Shown: one piece after another, positions 1 to 7,218 of the stretch | Layout: each line of letters begins with the position of its first letter | Position numbering within the stretch: position 1 is the first letter of the stretch | Source: Nitrospira sp. | GTDB taxonomy: Bacteria > Nitrospirota > Nitrospiria > Nitrospirales > Nitrospiraceae | Assembly: GCA_018242765.1 (NCBI GenBank) | Contig: JAFEBH010000006.1 | Span: 1-34,671 of the forward strand | Reading direction: 5' to 3' | Length of the DNA stretch: 34,671 nucleotides | The notes under the pieces: model-generated | Told to the model about the DNA's origin: nothing | Databases searched by the model: none | Seen by the model: only the letters and a program-made list of their open reading frames with translations | Position numbers and translations under genes: made by a program

Positions 1-29
1 TACCTTGCAACCAATCATAGGAGATAAAC

Positions 30-560
30 ATGAGAGCTATCAACTACGCATGGGCGATCGGACTGGCTCTGATTTTTGGGCTCGGCGCCGGATCTTCAGC
101 TTCCGCGAGAACCGTTGAGGCCGGAGACTCCAGTTCGAGTTGGAGCGGAACCGGCGAGTTCATCGAGCTTGGCAACGGAGATCAGGTCGTCAATGGGATG
201 GTGAAAGGAATGCTGATCTCTCGTCACAAAGACGGAGGTAAGATGATCGTTCATTCCTCCAAGCTGGCTTGCCCTGTGCGTGTGAATCTCAACCGACAGA
301 AAGACACTCAGGCCATCGAAGGACTCTGCACGATCGTGGCGCATGAGGGCAAGGATGTCGGGTATGGTCACTGGAAGTGCGCTGGGAATTTAAAAGAATG
401 TACGGGTGATTTCACGTTTACGGGCGGTTCCGGTGGATTCACCGGTATGTCGGGAACCACTCCGTTCCAGACCAATATCGTCTTTGAAATGCAGGAAGGG
501 AAAAATGGCCAAGCCATCGGGTACGCGGTCTGGCCGAATCTCACGTACATGCTGCCGTAA
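30..560 (+). CDS. Secreted protein of unknown function
   Basis: A 176-residue protein with a clear Sec signal peptide: a hydrophobic stretch at about residues 6-20 and a likely cleavage after the Ala-Ser-Ala at residues 24-26. The start is supported by an AGGAGA ribosome site seven bases upstream. The mature part is rich in Gly, Thr and Ser and looks mostly beta-strand. It has three Cys (near residues 81, 96 and 116) plus one near 122, so disulfides are possible in the periplasm. I do not recognise a family. An exported soluble protein is the most that can be said. The gene appears to stand alone; what lies upstream is outside the window. Confidence 0.8.
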   Translation: MRAINYAWAIGLALIFGLGAGSSASARTVEAGDSSSSWSGTGEFIELGNGDQVVNGMVKGMLISRHKDGGKMIVHSSKLACPVRVNLNRQKDTQAIEGLCTIVAHEGKDVGYGHWKCAGNLKECTGDFTFTGGSGGFTGMSGTTPFQTNIVFEMQEGKNGQAIGYAVWPNLTYMLP

Positions 561-574
561 GTCATTATTCCATT

Positions 575-612
575 TTCCGGCATGCGCCGACCGTTCGGCT
601 GCGTGTCGGAAA
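575..612. other. Imperfect inverted repeat after the first gene
   Basis: Imperfect arms begin TTCCGGCATGCGCC and end GGCTGCGTGTCGGAA about 14 bases past the stop of the secreted-protein gene. There is no T-run, so it is a weak candidate for a 3' end structure rather than a clear terminator. Confidence 0.25.
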
Positions 613-773
613 GTCGGCAAATCGCCTTCATCTCTCCCCTAAACTCCCGCTCGGTTCTTGGAAGTATCTTCGCCGTTATCTCCACAACTTGAACGGTGCC
701 GGCCTGTTCAATGAGTTCTGGAATGTATGTTGCCAGATGGAAGTAGGTGAACCCTTAACAAGGGAGGTCGATC

Positions 774-1014
774 ATGGCGACAGCAAGATTATTGGAAAAA
801 ATCGAAAGAGCGCGAGCGCCCCGCTGACTCCATACATTGTTTCAGGTGCAGGGGACTGATGATCGTTGAAGAATCTTTCGACTCAATCGCCGGAGCAGCC
901 CATGGCGATTTTCTGGTAAGACGGTGTGTGCAGTGTGGTGAAGTTGTCGATCCGGTTATTTTGCAGAATCGCCGATTGCAGCTCGGGAATGATCCGAATC
1001 AAACCATAAAGTGA
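774..1014 (+). pseudogene. Frameshifted small zinc-ribbon protein gene
   Basis: An ATG at 774 follows a strong AAGGGAGG ribosome site but meets a TGA at 825-827 after 17 codons. The +1 frame carries on without a stop to 1014. It encodes two CxxC pairs, Cys-Phe-Arg-Cys and Cys-Val-Gln-Cys, and the string DPVILQNRR. This matches the layout of the intact protein encoded at 27185-27436 (SCSRCQGLM ... RCMNCG ... DPVIEQHRR). Removing one A from the A6 run at 796-801 would restore a protein of about 79 residues. The downstream frame has no ATG, GTG or TTG before the first CxxC; its first ATG is at 859 and would yield 51 residues with only the second CxxC. A real inactivating indel and an assembly error are both possible. 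Confidence 0.65.
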
Positions 1015-1225
1015 CAAATTACAGCATGCTGAAGATCACTTAACAACGAGGCGCATCATCCCGGGTGAGCGTAAAACGCACCACGCTCCAATCGAATGCT
1101 GAGCAACAACGAGAGTTTGTGTTCCTTCGACGTACGCAGCCGAGGGGAGTAGGAGGTTGATGTGATTCGTTAGTGGCGTATCGTACTGCGACGAATGGGA
1201 GTATGAGTAGGGGCACAATACAAGA

Positions 1226-1393
1226 TCAAGTCCCAAAGACTGACTCATGCTCAACTAAACGTTGAGCCCGTTCATTCTCCTCGGCTCTCAGAAGGGAGAG
1301 CATCAGCTTCTTATCGGCAAGAAGCTCCAGCGTCTCAAGCTCCTCAGGAGACAGGAGAACAGCCGAGGCCGCCCCATTTCGAGTGATGATGAC
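1226..1393 (-). pseudogene. 5'-truncated Phd/YefM-type antitoxin remnant
   Basis: The minus strand, read from about 1393 down to a TGA at 1228-1226, encodes a stretch typical of the second half of Phd/YefM antitoxins: GAASAVLLSPEELETLELL, then an acidic helix with RAEENERAQRL. The N-terminal DNA-binding half is missing. The frame is closed by a TGA at 1396-1394, and no ATG, GTG or TTG lies before the conserved part. No toxin gene is recognisable after it, down to about 1015. The fragment abuts the 3' end of the AbiEii-like gene, so this looks like a junction between two toxin-antitoxin type modules, with the older one decayed. Confidence 0.6.
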
Positions 1394-1418
1394 TCACCCT
1401 CGTTCTGGGCGAGAGCTT

Positions 1419-2255
1419 TTATCGGTGTCGGTCGAGCGCCGTTTGTTCCCCCGCCAGACGCTCAAACATCGCGGCGCTGATGTCAGGACTGCTTGGCCAA
1501 TGGCCGCGCGTTCTGCCTTCGTGCGTGTGATAGGTCTGCAACTGGTCAGGGTCAGGTTGCACAACCTTCCCACCCTGCACAAACAGCAAGCCAATCTTTT
1601 CAGTCGGCATGCGCGTCACAAAGGCCTCGGCCTCGTTGAGAACTTCCCGCAGGCGGATCATGGTTGCGGCAGGATCGATACGTGGGTCGCTATCGAGGCG
1701 GCGGAAATCGGCCTCGGTGTATCGGGCAAGACGGCGAATCTCGCCGATGATGCCTTCCGGTGTGAATCCGATGTCTTTCCCGGCAGCGGCCCAGATGACC
1801 GCGCCAAGCGGGAGAATCCGTTCATGCACGGTTAACAAATCGACGACATCACGCGGTTCCCGGCGTCCATAGGCGGCGGCGACTTTATTGGTCGAGAGGT
1901 CAACGGGGTGCAAGACATACCCGAAGGTATCATCGCGCATAGAGGGGAAAAACCGGAACTCGCTATCAACTACCCATTCAAGCTTTGTCGTTGCCTGTTC
2001 CCGCGCCACGAGTACGGTGTAGATGGTTGGATCGCGCCTGATCCATTGCAGGGTATACCCATGCTGCTCCAGCACGGCGACATCAGTGTGCGCGGCCCGA
2101 GCCACCCGGTCTTCACGGTCGTGAAACACATCAATGTCGCCAGAAAAACGCGGGGCGTTGACATTGAGCGGCGTACTTCCGGCAATATAGCTTTCGGGGT
2201 CGCGGTGCGCGGCGATCAGGCGCAGAATGTCGGACTGGATTTTAGTGAGGGGCAC
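1419..2255 (-). CDS. AbiEii/AbiGii-like nucleotidyltransferase
   Basis: A 278-residue protein. The GTG at 2255 is preferred over the longer frame because the upstream partner gene ends at 2242, giving a short coupled overlap. A Gly-Ser (residues 26-27) followed by GDIDVF (39-44) is the nucleotidyltransferase active-site pattern with paired Asp. A later TNKVAAAYGRREPRDVVDL stretch (122-140) is the Lys/Arg...RDxxDL signature of the AbiEii toxin family. Members transfer nucleotides to RNA or act as abortive-infection toxins. The exact substrate here is unknown. The usual AbiEi winged-helix antitoxin is not present; the small protein before it is the only candidate partner. A defence or toxin role is inferred from family alone. 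Confidence 0.75.
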   Translation of the reverse strand: MPLTKIQSDILRLIAAHRDPESYIAGSTPLNVNAPRFSGDIDVFHDREDRVARAAHTDVAVLEQHGYTLQWIRRDPTIYTVLVAREQATTKLEWVVDSEFRFFPSMRDDTFGYVLHPVDLSTNKVAAAYGRREPRDVVDLLTVHERILPLGAVIWAAAGKDIGFTPEGIIGEIRRLARYTEADFRRLDSDPRIDPAATMIRLREVLNEAEAFVTRMPTEKIGLLFVQGGKVVQPDPDQLQTYHTHEGRTRGHWPSSPDISAAMFERLAGEQTALDRHR

Positions 2256-2463
2256 GGCGGCAGGCCTTTTCAATCTGTTCCGCCAAGCGCCGCGCCTCAA
2301 GGTTGCCTTCAACACGCAAACTGTGCGTGATTGCCAGCGCATCGGCGGGGGTTGGTTCCGGGACGGCCCTGCTGCTCCATAACGCCCGTGCGCCAAACTT
2401 CTCAAAGGCGCGGTGGTACAGCGTGGCGTAGTCCTCTGGCGGGTCTGGCGTCTCGTTGATCAT
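2242..2463 (-). CDS. Small partner protein upstream of the AbiEii-like gene
   Basis: A 73-residue protein whose end overlaps the start of the AbiEii-like gene by 14 bases, a sign of translational coupling. It is soluble, charged and probably helical, with an Arg/Glu-rich C-terminal half and an acidic Pro-rich start. I do not recognise a DNA-binding fold. Its position suggests an antitoxin or accessory protein for the nucleotidyltransferase, but that is only inference from gene order. Confidence 0.6.
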   Translation of the reverse strand: MINETPDPPEDYATLYHRAFEKFGARALWSSRAVPEPTPADALAITHSLRVEGNLEARRLAEQIEKACRRAPH

Positions 2464-2551
2464 AGGATGTGCTTACCATGTCTGCATGCTGAATGCCAGC
2501 ATTCGGCCCTGCTGCTCTTTCCAAGCCCTCCCGTGTTTCACGATGGGTAAG

Positions 2552-2604
2552 TTATGAAACGGCACTGGAAGCCGTTTAAACACTGCCTCTTGGCTGTTTC
2601 ATAA
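2552..2604. repeat. Inverted repeat TTATGAAACGGC / GCTGTTTCATAA
   Basis: Arms at 2552-2563 and 2593-2604 match at 11 of 12 positions and are separated by 29 bases. It lies between the accessory minus-strand genes and the TetR operon. Further GTTTCA strings occur at 2535-2540 and 2609-2614. It could be a regulatory site, a terminator for neither gene, or the scar of a mobile-element end. No target duplication was identified. Confidence 0.45.
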
Positions 2605-2655
2605 GTCTGTTTCACGTCAACAGGGCGTAGCGCCGTGATCACCATGAAGACGGAT

Positions 2656-2685
2656 TTGACAGGCCCGACAGGAAACTGATAATAC
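2656..2685 (+). promoter_or_regulatory. Sigma70-like promoter of the TetR-ABC exporter operon
   Basis: TTGACA at 2656-2661 is followed after 16 bases by GATAAT at 2678-2683 (or after 18 bases by TAATAC). This is close to consensus. Transcription would start near 2690, leaving a leader of about 28 bases before the regulator ATG at 2718, which has no clear ribosome site. Confidence 0.65.
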
Positions 2686-2698
2686 GAAAATAGTTTCT

Positions 2699-2709
2699 AT
2701 GGTACCCAT
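2699..2709. promoter_or_regulatory. Possible TetR operator palindrome
   Basis: An imperfect palindrome, ATGGTACCCAT, lies just downstream of the predicted transcription start. TetR-family repressors commonly bind short palindromes over their own promoters, so self-repression is plausible. The site is short and the call is tentative. Confidence 0.3.
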
Positions 2710-2717
2710 GGTCTCTT

Positions 2718-3341
2718 ATGTCGATTCGAAATCCTAAGCAGCAAGAACCATCAGTCGATCAAGCCGGTGTTCGACGAGTGGTCGCTGTAGCACGCCGCCA
2801 ATTCCTCGCCCACGGCTTTCGCTCCGTGAGCATGGATGACCTCGCTGCCGAATTGGGTATGAGCAAGAAGACCCTCTATGTGTCCTTTCCAAGCAAGGAT
2901 GCGCTGATTGAGACTGTATTAAAGGACAAATTCAGGGAAGTAGAGGCGGATCTCGGGCAGTTGGCAAGAGAGCAAGCTGCTGATGTCGAGACGGCACTTC
3001 ATCAATTCCTCAGCTGCCTGCAACGGCACACTGCAGAGATTCAGCCGGCATTCGTCAGAGACATTGGGCGCGAGACTCCGGAACTATTTCAGCTGGTCGA
3101 GCAGAAGCGTCGTGAGCTCATCCGACGCTACTTCGGTGGGCTGTTCGAAGACGGGAAGAAAGCCGGCATGATTCGGAGTGATATCCCGACCCACCTCATC
3201 ATCGAGATTCTATTGGGGGCAGTCCAGGCCATCATGAATCCACCCAAACTAATGGAGCTTGGTCTCACTGTGGAGCAGGGCTATTCGTCCGTCATTCGTC
3301 TTGTTCTAGAAGGTGCACTGGTTCCCAAAGAGAAGGTGTGA
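2718..3341 (+). CDS. TetR/AcrR-family transcriptional regulator
   Basis: A 207-residue one-component regulator. Residues about 20-65 form the TetR helix-turn-helix domain, with the hallmark run SMDDLAAELGMSKKTLY and the following FPSKDALI. The remaining helical part is the ligand-binding and dimerisation domain, with a TetR_C-like end. It is the first gene of an operon with an ABC-2 exporter, so it probably represses that operon and is released by an exported compound. The ligand cannot be told from sequence. Its stop lies five bases before the adaptor ATG, consistent with one transcript. Confidence 0.92.
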   Translation: MSIRNPKQQEPSVDQAGVRRVVAVARRQFLAHGFRSVSMDDLAAELGMSKKTLYVSFPSKDALIETVLKDKFREVEADLGQLAREQAADVETALHQFLSCLQRHTAEIQPAFVRDIGRETPELFQLVEQKRRELIRRYFGGLFEDGKKAGMIRSDIPTHLIIEILLGAVQAIMNPPKLMELGLTVEQGYSSVIRLVLEGALVPKEKV

Positions 3342-3345
3342 CCTG

Positions 3346-4335
3346 ATGGAATATTGTCGCCCGATTCGACGCCAGTTTCTCTCTATTGGAATCACGATGA
3401 TAGTGCTTACTCCCCTGGCTGGTTGCGACAAGGCTCCTTCCGATCTGGTTCAAGGCTATGTTGAAGGGGAGTATGTCTATGTGGCGTCCCCATACGGCGG
3501 GGCTTTAGCGACGTTATCTGTGCGGCGTGGAATGCAGGTGACGGCTGGTGATCCTCTGTTCGCGCTTGAGCAAATCTCTGAGAAAGCCACGAGAGATGAA
3601 GCAGCGCGGAAGTTGAGCGAAGCACGGGCGAATTTGGACGACCGACGAAAGGGCAAACGACCCTCTGAGATTGCCTCCCTCCGGGCACAGCTTCAACAGG
3701 CTCAGGCAGCACTACAGCTGTCGTTACGTGAAGTGGCTCGTCAGGAGGGACTTATGACGGTGCCAGGTGCGGCGGTGGAACTCGAGGTGGACCGGGTCCG
3801 ATCAGGGCGGGATCAAAACCAGCAGCGAGTCTCGCAGCTCGAAGCGGACTTGAATACAGCTCTCTTGGGCTCCCGGACGGATCAAGTTGTGGCAGCCGAA
3901 GCGGAGGTTCGAGCGAAGGAAGCAGCGCTGGCCAAAGCCGAGTGGGATCTTGCGCAGAAGCGCCAGGTTGCACCGAAGGCCGGGTTCGTCTTTGACACGC
4001 TCTATCGCGAGGGTGAGTGGGTCCCGGCAGGTCGCCCCGTTGTCGTGCTGTTGCCTCCTGACCACATCAAGGTCCGTGCATTTGTGTCTCAAACGAAACT
4101 TGGGGCGATGAAGCTTGGTGACCAAGTCCAAGTCATGGTCGATGGCGTGCAAGGCTCGATCTCAGGAAAGGTCAGCTACATGTCACCGAAAGCTGAATAT
4201 ACGCCACCGGTGCTCTATAGCCAGGGCAGTCGTGACAAGCTGGTTTTCATGGTTGAGGTGCTGTTTGATGAGGCTCGCGCGGTGAACTTACATCCTGGCC
4301 AACCGGTGGACATCCGATTCGAGGACGTTCAATGA
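3346..4335 (+). CDS. HlyD/YbhG-like lipoprotein adaptor of an ABC exporter
   Basis: A 329-residue periplasmic adaptor. The start at 3346 gives a lipoprotein signal with lipobox LAGC (Cys27); the longer frame from 3313 overlaps the regulator and has no better site. After the first lipoyl half (about 38-75, VASPYGGALATLSVRRG) comes a long alpha-helical hairpin rich in Ala, Glu and Gln (about 85-210). Then follow the second lipoyl half (PKAGFVFDTLYREGEWV) and a beta-barrel domain. It resembles E. coli YbhG, which works with the YbhFSR ABC transporter. Its gene overlaps the ATPase gene by four bases (ATGA). No dedicated outer-membrane factor is encoded in this operon, so it may share one. Confidence 0.88.
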   Translation: MEYCRPIRRQFLSIGITMIVLTPLAGCDKAPSDLVQGYVEGEYVYVASPYGGALATLSVRRGMQVTAGDPLFALEQISEKATRDEAARKLSEARANLDDRRKGKRPSEIASLRAQLQQAQAALQLSLREVARQEGLMTVPGAAVELEVDRVRSGRDQNQQRVSQLEADLNTALLGSRTDQVVAAEAEVRAKEAALAKAEWDLAQKRQVAPKAGFVFDTLYREGEWVPAGRPVVVLLPPDHIKVRAFVSQTKLGAMKLGDQVQVMVDGVQGSISGKVSYMSPKAEYTPPVLYSQGSRDKLVFMVEVLFDEARAVNLHPGQPVDIRFEDVQ

Positions 4336-5273
4336 CGGCTGTGGTCAATAGACCGGAATTGGCCATCGATGTGAGCGGGATGACCAAGCGGTTCGGGGCA
4401 CGCACCGTCGTGGATCGCATTGGGCTACAAGTGCGCCGTGGTGAGATTTATGGGTTTCTCGGCCCGAACGGCAGCGGCAAGACCACCTTTATCAGGATGC
4501 TCTGTGGACTTCTTCGAGCGGACGAAGGCCGTGGTACCTGTCTGGGCTATGACGTCATTCACCAAAGCGAAGCCATCAAAGCTGCCGTCGGCTACATGAC
4601 CCAGCGGTTCAGTTTCTATGAGGATCTGAGCATTGCAGAGAATCTGGACTTCGTTGCGCGTATGTTCGGAATTCCTGATCGACGGGTTGCGGTGGAGCAG
4701 AGCCTTGAACGGTTGGGGCTGGCTGGTCGTCGGGAACAGCTGGCGGGGCAACTCTCAGGAGGCTGGAAGCAGCGGCTCGCGCTGGCCGCCTGCTTGATCC
4801 ATCAACCACGATTGCTGCTGCTCGATGAGCCGACCGCTGGGGTCGATCCGAAAGCGAGACGAGAATTCTGGGAACAGATCCACGAGCTGGCTGCCGACGG
4901 GCTCACCTTCCTGATCACCACTCACTACATGGATGAAGCTGAGCGTTGTCATCGGCTGGCCTACATTTCGTACGGCAAGCTGCTTGCCGATGGGACTGTC
5001 TCGGATGTGATCGAACAGGCGCGGCTCACGACCTGGTCGGTCAGCGGACCAAACCTCCATCAACTGGCCGTGGAACTTCGCCGGCAGCCTGCGGTTCAAC
5101 AGGCGGTCGCGTTCGGAGATCGGCTCCATGTCAGCGGCGCCGATCCGGTCATGCTCGAAGCCACGGTGGCCGCGTTTCGTACCAGTCCCTATGAATGGCA
5201 TCAGGTCGACACAGGGCTTGAAGATGTGTTCATCCATCTGATGGAGCACTCGTCGGATAATTTTGCATCATGA
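4332..5273 (+). CDS. ABC exporter ATP-binding protein (YbhF-like)
   Basis: A 313-residue nucleotide-binding protein. Visible motifs are Walker A GPNGSGKT (44-51), Q-loop Gln91, signature LSGGW (141-145), Walker B LLLLDEP (161-167), D-loop, and switch His198. The C-terminal 90 residues form the extension seen in drug and multi-copper-type ABC-2 exporters. It powers the permease encoded next, whose start overlaps it by four bases. The signature motif has Trp after the Gly pair, as in some YbhF/CcmA-like proteins. Only one ATPase domain is present, unlike E. coli YbhF, which is a tandem fusion, so the protein should act as a dimer. Confidence 0.93.
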   Translation: MTAVVNRPELAIDVSGMTKRFGARTVVDRIGLQVRRGEIYGFLGPNGSGKTTFIRMLCGLLRADEGRGTCLGYDVIHQSEAIKAAVGYMTQRFSFYEDLSIAENLDFVARMFGIPDRRVAVEQSLERLGLAGRREQLAGQLSGGWKQRLALAACLIHQPRLLLLDEPTAGVDPKARREFWEQIHELAADGLTFLITTHYMDEAERCHRLAYISYGKLLADGTVSDVIEQARLTTWSVSGPNLHQLAVELRRQPAVQQAVAFGDRLHVSGADPVMLEATVAAFRTSPYEWHQVDTGLEDVFIHLMEHSSDNFAS

Positions 5274-6412
5274 GGATCCATTCGCCATTTTCATTATCCC
5301 GTTTCTGGGCGATCGTGGTGAAAGAGTTCATCCAGATGCGCCGCGACCGGGTGACGTTTGGGATGATGATTGGGGTGCCGTTGATCCAGCTTGTCCTGTT
5401 CGGCTTCGCGATCAATGCCGATCCGAAACATCTGCCGACGGCTGTACTGCTGTCCGACTACGGTGCTCATGGGAGGACGCTTCTGCAAGCCATCCGCAAC
5501 AGCAACTACTTTGAGTTTGTCCGGGAGGTAAAGACCGAGCAGGAAGCTGAGGAGGTGTTGGCACGAGGGGAGGCCCAGTTCGTGATCAACATTCCGCCGA
5601 ACTTCTCGCGCGACGTGCTTCGCGGCGAGCACCCAGCCATCCTTGTCGAAGCCGATGCGACCGATCCCGCTGCGACGAGCAATGCGATCGGCTCGTTACG
5701 GGTATTGATGGCGACGGCGCTCCAACAGGACCTGAGGGGTCCATTGGAGTATGTGGCCGGAAGTCACGACCCGATCGAGTTGCGCGTTCACGCCCGCTAT
5801 AACCCGGAAGCCATCACGCAATACAACATCGTGCCGGGGCTGATGGGTGTGGTGCTGACCATGACGATGGTGATGATTACTGGTCTTGCCATCACCCGTG
5901 AACGAGAACGGGGAACGATGGAGAATCTCCTGTCGATGCCCACAAGACCGTTTGAAGTCATGATCGGCAAGGTGTTGCCATACATTTTGGTCGGCTATGT
6001 CCAGGTCATCCTCATTCTCCTGTCGGCTCATCTGCTGTTTGGTGTGCCGGTGGAAGGCAATCTTCCTATGTTGTTTGTGTCAGCGTTGGTGTTCATTGTG
6101 GCCAACCTGGCGATGGGGATCACGTTTTCTACCTTGGCGCAAAACCAACTGCAAGCCATGCAGCTGTCGTTCTTTTTCTTTTTGCCGTCTCTGCTGCTAT
6201 CGGGCTTTATGTTCCCCTTTCGCGGCATGCCGCAATGGGCACAGTCGATCGGCGAGATGCTGCCGCTCACGCATTTTCTACGGATTGTACGAGGGATCAT
6301 GTTGAAGGGGAACGGAGTCGAAGAGGTTGTGCTGCAACTGTGGCAGATCGCTCTGTTCGCTGTAGTGGTATTAGTGGTTGGGGTGAAGCGGTATCGTCAA
6401 ACGTTGGACTAA
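5270..6412 (+). CDS. ABC-2 type exporter permease (YbhS/YbhR-like)
   Basis: A 380-residue inner-membrane protein with the ABC-2 layout. One membrane helix lies near residues 29-47, ending in the FAINADPKHLPT segment typical of this group. A large periplasmic domain (about 50-180) and a C-terminal bundle of about five helices follow. The ERERGTMENLLSMP cytoplasmic coupling segment sits between helices. A single permease gene implies a homodimer paired with the ATPase. With the adaptor it would move an unknown amphiphile or drug outward. It is the last gene of the TetR operon; a gap of about 300 bases follows. Confidence 0.92.
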   Translation: MRIHSPFSLSRFWAIVVKEFIQMRRDRVTFGMMIGVPLIQLVLFGFAINADPKHLPTAVLLSDYGAHGRTLLQAIRNSNYFEFVREVKTEQEAEEVLARGEAQFVINIPPNFSRDVLRGEHPAILVEADATDPAATSNAIGSLRVLMATALQQDLRGPLEYVAGSHDPIELRVHARYNPEAITQYNIVPGLMGVVLTMTMVMITGLAITRERERGTMENLLSMPTRPFEVMIGKVLPYILVGYVQVILILLSAHLLFGVPVEGNLPMLFVSALVFIVANLAMGITFSTLAQNQLQAMQLSFFFFLPSLLLSGFMFPFRGMPQWAQSIGEMLPLTHFLRIVRGIMLKGNGVEEVVLQLWQIALFAVVVLVVGVKRYRQTLD

Positions 6413-6719
6413 TATGCGGGACGGCTTTGTGAGACGATCTGATCCATCACGCGAATTAGTTAGACTCCCAGCCTGTTCAGCTGTCGAGCTATATCGTGCC
6501 GACATTTCGGCACAGTGCCGTGAGCTCGGCAGAGTTCCTCAAGGCATGCTGTGTTTCTATGCGTTTCTGAGAGGCAAGACTCACTCTTTTCAATGGCTTT
6601 GTTCGACCCATTGCAGCACCAATTATTGGAACATAAGTTGCGTTATCGGATTGAGTGAAGCTATCGCTGAGGTGTGGACATCGTTGGATAGACGCCAGGT
6701 GAATGGGAGCCGGGAGGCG
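6413..6719 (+). other. Intergenic region upstream of the STAS-RND operon
   Basis: About 300 bases without a convincing gene. An open frame from 6414 runs through it, but its first 102 codons are Cys- and Arg-rich and unlike protein; the STAS gene start at 6720 has its own ribosome site. It holds a perfect hairpin, GTGCCGA-CATT-TCGGCAC, at 6496-6513 with no T-run. A promoter for the downstream operon is expected here, but I could not place one with confidence. Confidence 0.5.
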
Positions 6720-7040
6720 ATGCTCAAGATCACGAGCCAACAAGATCCGGTGTTACAAGACCTGTCGCTTGTCTTGGAAGGGCGTCTTGCGGGTCCCTGG
6801 GTCGAAGAGCTCAGGACCTATTGCCGGCGCGCAGTTGAACATCAGCAGCCGTGCAGCCGAATTGATTTGACCGGTGTCACCTTCATCGATGCGGATGGGA
6901 AATTGCTGTTAGCTCAGCTCTGGCAGCAAGGAGTGGAATTACGGGCCTCCGGCTGTTTGACCAGGTGTCTGGTCGAGGAGATTCGGAAGATGGGCCGTAT
7001 CGATTCAGGAGGTCGGCAGAACGACAGGATGACTTCATGA
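6720..7040 (+). CDS. STAS-domain protein
   Basis: A 106-residue soluble protein preceded by a GGGAGG ribosome site. It has the STAS fold pattern: a first beta strand with LSLVLEGRLAG, then CSRIDLTGVTFIDADGKLLL. In anti-sigma-factor antagonists the segment after FID carries a phosphorylatable Ser; here it is Ala-Asp (FIDADG), so SpoIIAA-type switching is unlikely. Its gene overlaps the next small gene by four bases and leads the RND operon. A regulatory or membrane-linked role is inferred from position only. Confidence 0.75.
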   Translation: MLKITSQQDPVLQDLSLVLEGRLAGPWVEELRTYCRRAVEHQQPCSRIDLTGVTFIDADGKLLLAQLWQQGVELRASGCLTRCLVEEIRKMGRIDSGGRQNDRMTS

Positions 7041-7171
7041 TGACACGACATGATCTCGCTGAGTTGGGTTGTTACCGTGAGAGCTTTCGGCGAGAAGTCC
7101 GATCTGGCTTCGGCTTGCCGCCGTTGTATGCTCCTCGGTACAATGCTCCGTTTATCGCGGGTGAAGAGTAA
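7037..7171 (+). CDS. 44-residue protein between STAS and RND genes
   Basis: The ATG at 7037 overlaps the STAS gene stop (ATGA), suggesting translational coupling. The product is basic and aromatic, has no signal peptide, and ends in a Pro/Tyr-rich tail (LPPLYAPRYNAPF). I do not know a family for it. The overlap and in-operon position favour a real gene; an independent start is less certain. Confidence 0.5.
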   Translation: MMTRHDLAELGCYRESFRREVRSGFGLPPLYAPRYNAPFIAGEE

Positions 7172-7218
7172 TTATAAGGATTGCACAGTAGGGTGAGTAG
7201 CATGGGAAGAGGTATCAA

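Noticed and set aside
1036..1254. Minus-strand frame downstream of the antitoxin remnant, considered as a toxin
   Set aside because: Its 72 residues show no RelE, PIN or other toxin signature, and it overlaps the antitoxin remnant in a different frame without coupling.
1383..2330. Several plus-strand frames opposite the AbiEii-like gene
   Set aside because: They are shadows of the coding frame on the minus strand; the minus-strand product has recognisable catalytic motifs.
6496..6513. Hairpin GTGCCGA-CATT-TCGGCAC as the terminator of the ABC operon
   Set aside because: It has no T-run, lies 84 bases after the stop and could equally be an operator.
6414..6719. N-terminal extension of the STAS frame
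   Set aside because: The extra 102 residues are Cys/Arg-rich and unlike the STAS family, while the ATG at 6720 has a good ribosome site.
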